NCBI GenBank assembly: GCA_030428695.1
Contig: JAUIEM010000111.1
Span: 1-24,667, forward strand
Reading direction: 5' to 3'
DNA from: a bacterium
GTDB taxonomy: Bacteria; Planctomycetota; J058; JAJDCP01
Length of the DNA: 24,667 bases
Position numbers and translations under genes: made by a program. Positions within the stretch are counted from its first letter, which is position 1. Each line of letters opens with the position of its first letter. Positions 8,660 through 15,275 of this stretch are shown piece after piece. The notes beneath the pieces are model-generated. The model saw nothing but the letters and a program-made list of their open reading frames with translations, did not search any database and had not been told where the DNA came from.

Positions 8660-8688
8660 TTGCCCCGCCCGCGCGGCGATGCCAGAAT
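8660..8688 (+). promoter_or_regulatory. Candidate promoter of the glycosyltransferase gene
   Basis: TTGCCC (8660-8665), 17-bp spacer, CAGAAT (8683-8688), about 20 bases before the GTG start. A moderate match to the sigma-70 consensus, divergent from the trp promoter. Confidence 0.35.
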
Positions 8689-8704
8689 CCTCCTGCCAGG
8701 AGGA
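8688..8704 (+). promoter_or_regulatory. Perfect inverted repeat covering the glycosyltransferase ribosome binding site
   Basis: TCCTCCT (8688-8694), loop GCC, AGGAGGA (8698-8704). The 3' arm is the Shine-Dalgarno sequence of the GTG at 8710. If transcription starts within the repeat, as the proposed promoter implies, the element may act as DNA rather than RNA. Confidence 0.45.
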
Positions 8705-8709
8705 GCCCG

Positions 8710-9483
8710 GTGCCCGAGGTCACGATCGTCGTCCCCCACTACCGCACGCCGCGGCTGACCCGGCTGTGCCTGCGCCTCTTGCGCCGCTTCACGACGCCGG
8801 AGCTCGCGCGCGTGGTGCTGGTCGACAACGGCTCGGAGGAGAGCACCCGCGCCTGGTTCCGCAGCCTGCCCTGGCTGACCACCCTGTCCGCCGGCCAGCA
8901 GCCGGAGGACGCTCCCGCGCAGGCCCACGCCCGGGCCCTGGACCGCGGCCTGCAGGAAGCGGACACGCCCTTCCTGCTCAGCATCCACACCGACACCCTC
9001 GTGATCCGCGAGGGCTGGCTGCGCTTCCTGCTCTGCGCCCTCGAGCCGCCCGAGCTCGCCGCGGTCGGCTCCTGGAAGCTCGAGGCGGTGCCGCTCTGGA
9101 AGCGCACCCTGCAGGGCCTGGAGCACGGCGCGCGTCGCCTGCTCGGCCGCGCCCGCCCCCCTCGGGATCGCTACCTGCGCAGCCACTGCGCCCTCTACCG
9201 GACCGCGCTCCTGCGCCGTCACGGGCTGCGCTTCGCGACCGGTGACGAGCCGGCCGGCCGCGAGCTCCATCGCGCGCTGCTCGCGCACGGCCACCGGACG
9301 CGCTTCCTCCGCCCCGCCGAGCTCTTGCCCTGGCTGCGGCACGTCAACCACGCGACGATGGCCCTGCACCCGGCGCTCGGCGCCCGTCCCGCGACCATCC
9401 GCAAGGGCTTGCGCCGCCTGCGCCGCGAGCTCGCCGCGGTCGACGCCGAGGCGATGCTCGCGGATGCGCGGTGGGACCGCTGA
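8710..9483 (+). CDS. Family 2 (GT-A fold) glycosyltransferase
   Basis: Predicted cytoplasmic sugar transferase; donor and acceptor are unknown. The 257-residue product begins PEVTIVVPHYRTP, the classic first strand of GT2 enzymes. It has VLVDNGSEE (about 37-44) for nucleotide binding and SIHTDTLV (about 91-98), where HTD sits in the place of the metal-binding DxD. There is no membrane segment, and the protein is shorter than many GT2 enzymes, ending soon after the core fold. The frame is open far upstream, but the GTG at 8710 is chosen because AGGAGG lies 6 bases before it and the conserved first strand begins two codons later. Its downstream neighbour, the GT87-like gene, is convergent, with a 10-bp gap. 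Confidence 0.8.
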   Translation: MPEVTIVVPHYRTPRLTRLCLRLLRRFTTPELARVVLVDNGSEESTRAWFRSLPWLTTLSAGQQPEDAPAQAHARALDRGLQEADTPFLLSIHTDTLVIREGWLRFLLCALEPPELAAVGSWKLEAVPLWKRTLQGLEHGARRLLGRARPPRDRYLRSHCALYRTALLRRHGLRFATGDEPAGRELHRALLAHGHRTRFLRPAELLPWLRHVNHATMALHPALGARPATIRKGLRRLRRELAAVDAEAMLADARWDR

Positions 9484-9504
9484 AGCCGGCGCATCACCCG
9501 GGCT
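9484..9504. terminator. Hairpin between convergent genes
   Basis: AGCCGG (9484-9489) pairs with CCGGGCT (9498-9504) with one bulged base and an 8-base loop. It fills the 10-bp gap and includes the stop of the minus-strand gene. No U-tract, so the terminator role is tentative. Confidence 0.25.
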
Positions 9505-10669
9505 GCACGGAGGAGCGAGTGCGGGAGACCCCCCCTCCCCAGCACAGCCACAGCAACAGCCCCCCGAGCGGCAGCCAGGCGGCGTAGTGCACGGCGGCGT
9601 AGAGCTCTGGCCAGGGGCTGGGCCAGTCGTAGTGCAGGCGCGCCGGCAACACCTGGCCGAGCATCGCCAGGGCAAGCAGCGCGCCGGCGCCGCGGCGCAG
9701 GGCCTGGGAGGCCGGACGCCGCCCGGTCAGGAGCTGGACGAGCACGAGCATCGGCAGCACCAGCAGCACGTCATCGTACATGTGGTGGTAGACGAAGATG
9801 CGGGCGACCAGGGCGGCGAGGCCGAGGTGCAGCCACAGGTCTGCGCGCCGGGTCAGGGCCACCCACAGGCCGTGCAGCCCGAGCAGACTCAGGCTCGCGA
9901 GCAGGGGCCAGGGCGAGGGGGCGGCCGAGAGCCAGCTCGTCAGGCTGCCGTAGCCGACCACGCCGGTCTCCTGCTGGGCGTTCACCAGCCAGTCCTCGAG
10001 CAGGGTCAGCGGCGGCGCGGGCTGGAACGACATCGCGAAGGCGGTCAGCGCGAGGTAGGCGAGCACGAGCAGGAAGGCGTCGAGCCAGCGGCGCTCGCGC
10101 AGGAGCAGCAGCCAGAAGAAGGGCGCGCTGACGTTCGGCTTGACCAGCGCGAGCAGCATCGCGGCCCCGGCCAGCAGGCGCGACCCCGGACCCGCCGGGC
10201 GCTGCGCCCAGCGGCTGCACGCGAAGAGCAACAGCGGCAGGAGCGCGACCGCGAGCTGGCCGTTGCCGATGACGACGCCGGTCGCGTTGCTCGCGAGCAC
10301 CAGCAGCGCCGCGCCGGCCGCCTCGGTCGTGTCGCGGGCGCCGGAGGCGCGGACGAGCTGACCGCACAGGACGGTGAGCATCGCGAGCAGCATCCCCGCC
10401 CACAGCCAGCGCGCCTGGGCGGCGGGCAGCCAGCCGGTCCCGGGCCAGAGCAGCGGGAAGCTCGCCGGGGGGTAGGTGGCGAGGTGGTACTCCCGGGTGC
10501 CGTAGACCTTCTCGCCGGCGAACCAGGCGGGGACCTCCTCGCAGCGCAGGTGCAGGTCGACCATCGCATCGGGCCCGACCCCGAACAGCAGGCGGTGCAG
10601 CTCGAGGCCGAGCTTGACGGTGGCCAGCGCGGCGAGCAGCACGACCAGCAGGGGCAGGAGCCGCCTCAC
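9494..10669 (-). CDS. Polytopic membrane protein, GT87/DUF2029-like glycosyltransferase
   Basis: A 391-residue integral membrane protein with about eight to ten hydrophobic segments, beginning at residues 4-20 and continuing to the C terminus. An early extracytoplasmic loop carries VYGTREYHLATYPPASFPLLWP. A later IGNGQLAVALLPLLLF segment and an ALVKPN motif follow. The YPP-rich first loop, the GQ helix and the KPN motif recall GT87 polyprenyl-phosphate-dependent mannosyltransferases (DUF2029). Such enzymes add sugars to lipids or proteins on the outer face of the membrane; the substrate here cannot be told. The GTG at 10669 overlaps the kinase stop in a GTGA and precedes the first hydrophobic segment, so the gene is coupled to the kinase. 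Family assignment is by motif memory and needs a profile search. Confidence 0.7.
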   Translation of the reverse strand: MRRLLPLLVVLLAALATVKLGLELHRLLFGVGPDAMVDLHLRCEEVPAWFAGEKVYGTREYHLATYPPASFPLLWPGTGWLPAAQARWLWAGMLLAMLTVLCGQLVRASGARDTTEAAGAALLVLASNATGVVIGNGQLAVALLPLLLFACSRWAQRPAGPGSRLLAGAAMLLALVKPNVSAPFFWLLLLRERRWLDAFLLVLAYLALTAFAMSFQPAPPLTLLEDWLVNAQQETGVVGYGSLTSWLSAAPSPWPLLASLSLLGLHGLWVALTRRADLWLHLGLAALVARIFVYHHMYDDVLLVLPMLVLVQLLTGRRPASQALRRGAGALLALAMLGQVLPARLHYDWPSPWPELYAAVHYAAWLPLGGLLLWLCWGGGVSRTRSSVQPG

Positions 10670-13581
10670 TCCAGGCGCTCGGCGAAGAGGGGAAGCGCCG
10701 CGGAGGCCCGCTCCGGCGCTTCTTCCGCCAGGGCCGTCCAGAAGTCGTGGCCCTCCCGGCACAGCGCCCGCGCCTCGTCGGCCTGGCCGCGCGCCGCGAG
10801 CTGGTCGGCGGCGGTCAGCAGGGCGTCGGTGTAGGCCTCCCACCAGGCCGGATCGGAGCGCAGGCCCCGGACCATCTCGAGCCACGCGAGGCTGCGGGCG
10901 GGGCCGGGGTCGAGGGCGGCGAGCAGCTGCAGGCTGGTCGCGACCCGCGTCGCCGCCAGCCGGTCGCCGCGGGCGACCAGGCGCTCGGCGAGAGCGAGGG
11001 CCTCGCTGGCGAGGGCGAGGGCCTCCGCCTCGCGGCCGGCGGCAGCCGCGACCTCGGCGCGCAGGGAGAGGGCGCCCCACAAGCCCGGCGCGCCCGCGTC
11101 CTCGTCGAGGCGCGAGAGGGTGCGCCGCAGCTCGAGGGCGCGCGCGGCTTCGCGCTCGGCCTTGGGCTGGTCGCCGCGGGCGAGGGCGAGGCGGGCGAGG
11201 GCCTCGAGGCTGAGGCACAGGTCGTCCCGGGCCGAGGCGCTGGCGGGGCTCTTGGCGAGCAGCGCGGCGCGGATCGCCCGGGCGCGCTCGTGCAGCGCTT
11301 CCGCCTCGGATGGCTCCGGCTCGGCGGCCAGGGCGCCGAGGTTGTGCAGGTTCTTCGCGAGGTCGCGCTGGTAGCGGTCGCTGGTCGGGTGCTCCGCGGC
11401 GATGGCCGCGGCGATGTCGGCCGCCGTGCGGAACAGGGCGCGGGCCTGCTCGTTCTCCTCGCGTTGCAGATGCACCTGGCCGAGCTGGCGCAGGGCCGCC
11501 CCGTAGTTCCGCAAGGCGCTGACATCGGCGGGAGCGGCCTCCGCGTCCTGACGGCGCAGCTCGAGCTGCTCGCGCAGCAGCGTCAGGGCGCGGTCGGACT
11601 CCCCGCGCATCTGGTAGAGCTGGCCGAGCTTCTTCAGCGCCGTGCCGTACTCCGCCCGCGCCCGCTCGTCGCCCTGGGCCCGCAGGGCCTCGCGGCGCAG
11701 GTCGAGGCAGTCGCGGAAGGCCTGCTCCGCGGCGTCGAGGTCGCCCTCGTCGCGGGCGACGGTGCCGAGGTCGAGCAGGGTCTGGGCGAGGGCCCGGCGC
11801 GCCTCGGGGCCCTCGAGCGCGCGGCAGATGCGCTCGGCCTCGACGAAGGCCGCCCGCGCGGCGGCCAGGTCGCCGTCCAGGCGCCGGCGCAGGTCGCCGA
11901 TGTTCAACAGGGTCAGGGCGGCGCCGAGGGACACGACGTGGTCCTCGGACTCGGCCCGGCGCAGCTCTTCCCAGCCCTCGAGGGCGACCGCGAGCAGCTC
12001 CCGGGCGACGGCCTGGGAGGCAGCGTCGCCGAGGGCGTCCAGCAGCCGGCTCTGGACCCGCACCGACAGCGCCTGCAGCGCGTCCTGGGCGATGGCCCCG
12101 CGCCGGTCGGCGCGCTCGCGCTGTTCCTCCACCCGCTCCTTCTCGAGCTCGAGGTCGCGCTTCTGGGCGAGGGTCACGGCCTGGGCGGCGCGCACCTCCT
12201 CGTTCTTGTAGCGCAGGGTCAGGTTGAACCAGCCCATCAGGAGCAGCAGCACACAGCCGGCGCCGATCAGGCTCGTGCGCAGCCAGCGCTTGACCCGCCG
12301 CTCCCGCCGTTTGCGCGCGCGCTCCTCGGCGACCGCCGCGAGCAGGCGCGTCCTCTCGGCCTCGTCGAGACCCGCGCCCTGGGCCTCGGCCAGGCCGAGG
12401 TCTCCGTGCCGCAGGGCGCTCTCGGCGAAGGCCTCGCGCGCGGCCTGCTCGCCGCGCCGGGCGTCGTCGTTCCCCTCCCACAGCGCCCGGGCCTGCTCGA
12501 AGCCGGACAGGGCGGCGCTGAACTCGAGGTACAGCTCGCTGCGGGCGGGTCCGTCGTCGAGGCGCGGCGCGGCCTTCCGGCAGACCTCCAGACGCTGCCA
12601 GGCCGTCGCCGCGATCGTGCGGCTGTCGCGATGGGCGAACCAGTCGCGCAGGGCGTCCTGGAACTCCCGTACGCTGCCCGGCCGGTCCGCCGGCCGCACG
12701 GACAGCGCCCGCCCGCAGAGCGCGCGCAGCTCCTCCGGGACGCTGTCCGGCAGCGGCGCGATCGTGCCCGCCAGGGTCTGCGAGACCACCTCGACGAAGT
12801 TCTCTCCGGCGTGGGGCGCGTGCCCGGCGAGCAGCCGGTAGAGCAGGCCGCCGAGCATGTACACGTCGGTCCAGGGACCGATCTCCGCGCCCTTGCCGGC
12901 GGCGAGCTCGGGGGGCATGTAGGCGGGGGTTCCGCAGGCGCTGGTGATCGTGTCCTTGCTGCGCAGGTAGCCCCGCCGCCGCGGCTCGAGGCTGACCGCC
13001 AGCCCCCAGTCGACGACCAGCACCTCGCCGAACTCGCCGACCATCACGTTCGCCGGCTTGAGGTCGTTGTGGACGATGCCGCGGCTGTGGGCGAAGCCGA
13101 CCGCGTTGCACACCTGGTGGAGGATCTCGAGGTGCTCCTCGAGGGACTTCTCCTCGCGCCGCATCAGCTGCTTCCACGAGCTGCCACCGACCAGCTTCAT
13201 CGCGATGAACAGCTCGTCCTCACTCGACAGGCCGAGGTCGTACAGCGGGATGATGTTCGGATGATCGAGGCTGCCGGTCGCGTAGGCCTCGGCGAGGAAG
13301 TTCCGCCGCGCGTTCATCGAGCCGGCGCTCTTCTTCGGGCGCAGGGCCTTGATCGCGACGTCGCGGTCGAGGCTGATCTGCCGGGCACGGTAGACCACGC
13401 CCATCCCGCCCCGGCCGACCTCCTCGAAGTCGACGTAGGGCGGATCGTTGCGCAGCTGCTCGACCAGCCGCTCTTCGATCGGCGGTCGGTAGCTGATGTG
13501 GATGGAGAGGGTCTCGAGGTCCGCCGCCTCGTCTTCGGAGAGGGTGTTCTCCCAGAGCTTCCTGATCGGCTCGCTGTCCAC
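10666..13581 (-). CDS. Transmembrane Ser/Thr protein kinase with C-terminal TPR-like repeats
   Basis: PknB-type kinase of 971 residues. The kinase domain is at about 50-315, with glycine loop VGRGGMGVVY (55-64) and ATP lysine VAIK (K78). The catalytic loop is HNDLKPAN (171-178), DWG (191-193) replaces DFG, and GTPAYMPPE is the activation segment. Residues of about 320-425 are helical. A single membrane segment (about 435-453) and a charged coiled coil (about 455-505) follow, then helical repeats with TPR-like spacing, such as ALLNIGDL and ALRQLGQV, to about 900. The HRD arginine is Asn, so activation-loop phosphorylation may not control it in the usual way; the catalytic Asp173 is present. 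Start: GTG at 13581 has GAGG 5 bases upstream, while GTG at 13617 (12 codons longer) has none. Downstream of the desaturase in an apparent operon. Confidence 0.9.
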   Translation of the reverse strand: MDSEPIRKLWENTLSEDEAADLETLSIHISYRPPIEERLVEQLRNDPPYVDFEEVGRGGMGVVYRARQISLDRDVAIKALRPKKSAGSMNARRNFLAEAYATGSLDHPNIIPLYDLGLSSEDELFIAMKLVGGSSWKQLMRREEKSLEEHLEILHQVCNAVGFAHSRGIVHNDLKPANVMVGEFGEVLVVDWGLAVSLEPRRRGYLRSKDTITSACGTPAYMPPELAAGKGAEIGPWTDVYMLGGLLYRLLAGHAPHAGENFVEVVSQTLAGTIAPLPDSVPEELRALCGRALSVRPADRPGSVREFQDALRDWFAHRDSRTIAATAWQRLEVCRKAAPRLDDGPARSELYLEFSAALSGFEQARALWEGNDDARRGEQAAREAFAESALRHGDLGLAEAQGAGLDEAERTRLLAAVAEERARKRRERRVKRWLRTSLIGAGCVLLLLMGWFNLTLRYKNEEVRAAQAVTLAQKRDLELEKERVEEQRERADRRGAIAQDALQALSVRVQSRLLDALGDAASQAVARELLAVALEGWEELRRAESEDHVVSLGAALTLLNIGDLRRRLDGDLAAARAAFVEAERICRALEGPEARRALAQTLLDLGTVARDEGDLDAAEQAFRDCLDLRREALRAQGDERARAEYGTALKKLGQLYQMRGESDRALTLLREQLELRRQDAEAAPADVSALRNYGAALRQLGQVHLQREENEQARALFRTAADIAAAIAAEHPTSDRYQRDLAKNLHNLGALAAEPEPSEAEALHERARAIRAALLAKSPASASARDDLCLSLEALARLALARGDQPKAEREAARALELRRTLSRLDEDAGAPGLWGALSLRAEVAAAAGREAEALALASEALALAERLVARGDRLAATRVATSLQLLAALDPGPARSLAWLEMVRGLRSDPAWWEAYTDALLTAADQLAARGQADEARALCREGHDFWTALAEEAPERASAALPLFAERLE

Positions 13582-13641
13582 GCCCGCCTCGGATCCTTCG
13601 ACGCTGCAAGTGTACACAGCGGGGAGGACCCGGGGCCAGGT

Positions 13642-14496
13642 TCAGTGGACGGCGGCGGTCGGGCGCGGCGCCTTCCAGTCGCTGATCGGGGCGCCCCGCT
13701 CTTCGAGCTCGGGACGCATCGCCCCGAACACGGAGCGGTAGGAGTAGAACGGGACGCGCGGGTACAGGTGATGGATCAGGTGGTAGGCGTGCCCCATCAT
13801 CAGGAAGTTGAGCCCGGGGAAGATGATCACGCGGGTGTCGTGGAAGCGTCCCTGGACGTCGTGCGGGTGGTGGGGCACCCAGTCGAGCAGGAAGGCGAGC
13901 AGCGAGGCGGCGCACAGGCCGGGCACCACCCACAGCCACAACACGTACAGGCCGAAGCCGGCGACGCTCAGGCCGACGCCGAGGGCGATGTAGCCGAGCA
14001 GGGCGCCGATGGCGAGGGCGCGGACCCGCCGGAACAGCGACGAGCCGTGGGCGGTGCGCTGGGCGAGGAACTCCCAGTAGAAGTAGGGCGTGATGGTCAG
14101 GCAGCGCCACAGCACCGCGAAGAAGCCGCCGCCGGCGACCCACACGTCGGGGTCTTTGTCCGGGTCGTTGGTGTGCGCGTGGTGGCGCAGGTGCAGAGCC
14201 TTGTAGGCCGGGTAGGGGGCGAGCAGCAGCGCGGCGCTCAGCCAGCCGCCCACCGTGTCGAGCCAGCGCAGCCGGGCGTGGCGGCCGGCGATGTTGCTGT
14301 GCACGGCCTCGTGCAGGGGCGTGAACGCGCCGAAGGCACACACGAAGCACAACAGAGCGCCTGCCCAGAGCGGGACGGTGCCGGTCAGCACCAGGGTCCA
14401 GGCGGCGGCGTGGCCGAGCAGGACGAGGCCGAGCACGGCGAGGGTGGGCACGGCGAGATGGCCGCTGGCGGCGCGCCAGGCGGGCGTCGCTTTCAT
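13642..14496 (-). CDS. Membrane di-iron desaturase/hydroxylase, resembling beta-carotene hydroxylase CrtR
   Basis: Membrane enzyme of the fatty acid desaturase superfamily, which uses a di-iron centre held by histidine boxes to desaturate or hydroxylate lipids. The 284-residue product has HEAVH (62-66), HLRHH (102-106, within HLRHHAHTNDP) and HLIHH (239-243, within HLIHHLYPRVPFYSY). Hydrophobic segments lie at about 14-40, 42-60, 84-95 and 160-205. The NDPDKDPD segment after the second box, LDWVPHHPHD, and the region around the third box recall cyanobacterial CrtR beta-carotene hydroxylases more than acyl-lipid desaturases, so a carotenoid substrate is plausible but not proven. The ATG at 14496 overlaps the stop of the TetR gene (ATGA), so the regulator and enzyme are coupled. 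Confidence 0.82.
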   Translation of the reverse strand: MKATPAWRAASGHLAVPTLAVLGLVLLGHAAAWTLVLTGTVPLWAGALLCFVCAFGAFTPLHEAVHSNIAGRHARLRWLDTVGGWLSAALLLAPYPAYKALHLRHHAHTNDPDKDPDVWVAGGGFFAVLWRCLTITPYFYWEFLAQRTAHGSSLFRRVRALAIGALLGYIALGVGLSVAGFGLYVLWLWVVPGLCAASLLAFLLDWVPHHPHDVQGRFHDTRVIIFPGLNFLMMGHAYHLIHHLYPRVPFYSYRSVFGAMRPELEERGAPISDWKAPRPTAAVH

Positions 14497-15107
14497 GATC
14501 GAGCTCCTTGCGGGACGGGGTCGCTCCCGTCATGAGGGGGAAGAGCGCGGAACAGGGCGTCGAGCACCAGGTCGACGACCTCCTCCGCGTCGAGATCGCG
14601 GTGGGCCAGCCAGTCGAGGGAGACGTGCTCGACCAGCCCGACCCAGCCGTACAGGAGGGTGCGCAGGCGCGGCCGGGGAACCTCGCCGGCGAACAGCGCG
14701 AGCAGGCGCTGCATGCTGGTCTGGCGCACCTCTTCTACGATGGCGTGGACCTCGCCGTCGCTGCCGATCCCACCCCGCAGCATCGCGCGGTAGAGGGAGG
14801 CGTTGTCGGCGATGAAGAGGAAGAACGCCTGCAGCGAGCCGCGCAGGGCCGCGGGCGGCGGCAGCGCGGGGTCGGGCGCGGTCGCGGCGATCACCCGGGC
14901 GGCGACCTCGCGCACCGTCGCGACGTAGAAGCCGCGCTTGCCGGCGAAGTAGTGGTAGAGCAGGCCCTTCGAGATGCCGGCGTAGGCGGCGATCGCATCG
15001 ATGCCGACCTCGTCGTAGGCGCGCTCGCTGAACAGGCGCATGCCGACCTCGAGCAGCTGCTTCGTGCGGAGATCGACGGACAGGCGCTTCGCTTTCGGCG
15101 TATTCAT
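14493..15107 (-). CDS. TetR/AcrR family transcriptional regulator
   Basis: A 204-residue one-component regulator. The N-terminal helix-turn-helix spans about residues 16-60, with LLEVGMRLFSERAYDEVGIDAIAAYAGISKG and then LLYHYFAGKRGFY, the TetR signature. The C-terminal ligand domain is helical and anonymous. Coupling to the desaturase gene by an ATGA overlap points to a local regulator, as in TetR-type regulators of desaturase genes such as Pseudomonas DesT. An inverted repeat over its own -35 box suggests autoregulation. The ATG at 15107 has no Shine-Dalgarno sequence, and a good promoter ends 7 bases upstream, so translation from a leaderless mRNA is likely. Confidence 0.93.
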   Translation of the reverse strand: MNTPKAKRLSVDLRTKQLLEVGMRLFSERAYDEVGIDAIAAYAGISKGLLYHYFAGKRGFYVATVREVAARVIAATAPDPALPPPAALRGSLQAFFLFIADNASLYRAMLRGGIGSDGEVHAIVEEVRQTSMQRLLALFAGEVPRPRLRTLLYGWVGLVEHVSLDWLAHRDLDAEEVVDLVLDALFRALPPHDGSDPVPQGARS

Positions 15108-15120
15108 ACCGAAGAGTATG
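15105..15120. promoter_or_regulatory. Inverted repeat CATAC-N6-GTATG at the TetR start
   Basis: Perfect 5-bp arms (15105-15109 and 15116-15120). One overlaps the TetR ATG and the other the -10 box. A second possible operator half-site pair for autoregulation. Confidence 0.35.
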
Positions 15121-15143
15121 GGCGCGTGTTGAACGGTATTCAA
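15115..15143 (-). promoter_or_regulatory. Promoter of the TetR-desaturase operon
   Basis: Minus strand: TTGAAT (15143-15138), exactly 17-bp spacer, CATACT (15120-15115). The -10 box ends 7 bases before the ATG at 15107, which predicts a leaderless transcript. Confidence 0.65.
15129..15143. promoter_or_regulatory. Candidate TetR operator TTGAA-N5-TTCAA
   Basis: Perfect 5-bp inverted repeat around CGGTA, covering the -35 box of the TetR promoter and about 50 bp upstream of the divergent lipoprotein promoter. Size and symmetry suit a TetR dimer. Binding is inferred from position. Confidence 0.5.
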
Positions 15144-15191
15144 GAGCGCTGTTAAAAAAAGTTCAGCAGCTCGTCGCGCGCCCGCCGCGTC

Positions 15192-15221
15192 TTTACAACT
15201 CGGCCGTGAGGCGTGTATATT
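15192..15221 (+). promoter_or_regulatory. Promoter of the lipoprotein operon
   Basis: TTTACA (15192-15197), 18-bp spacer, TATATT (15216-15221), an unusually good sigma-70 match in this GC-rich region. An A7 run at 15153-15159 upstream may help. Because it overlaps the longest upstream reading frame, the CDS must start later, at the GTG 15276. A GGAGGCGCCTCC palindrome lies in the leader at 15252-15263. Confidence 0.7.
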
Positions 15222-15275
15222 AGCGGTCTTCCGGCTTCCGGCCCCGACGCCGGAGGCGCCTCCCCGGGGGTCGCC

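Noticed and set aside
15213..15275. Upstream extension of the lipoprotein frame to 15213
   Set aside because: It would begin before the -10 box and put 21 residues in front of a clear lipoprotein signal peptide.
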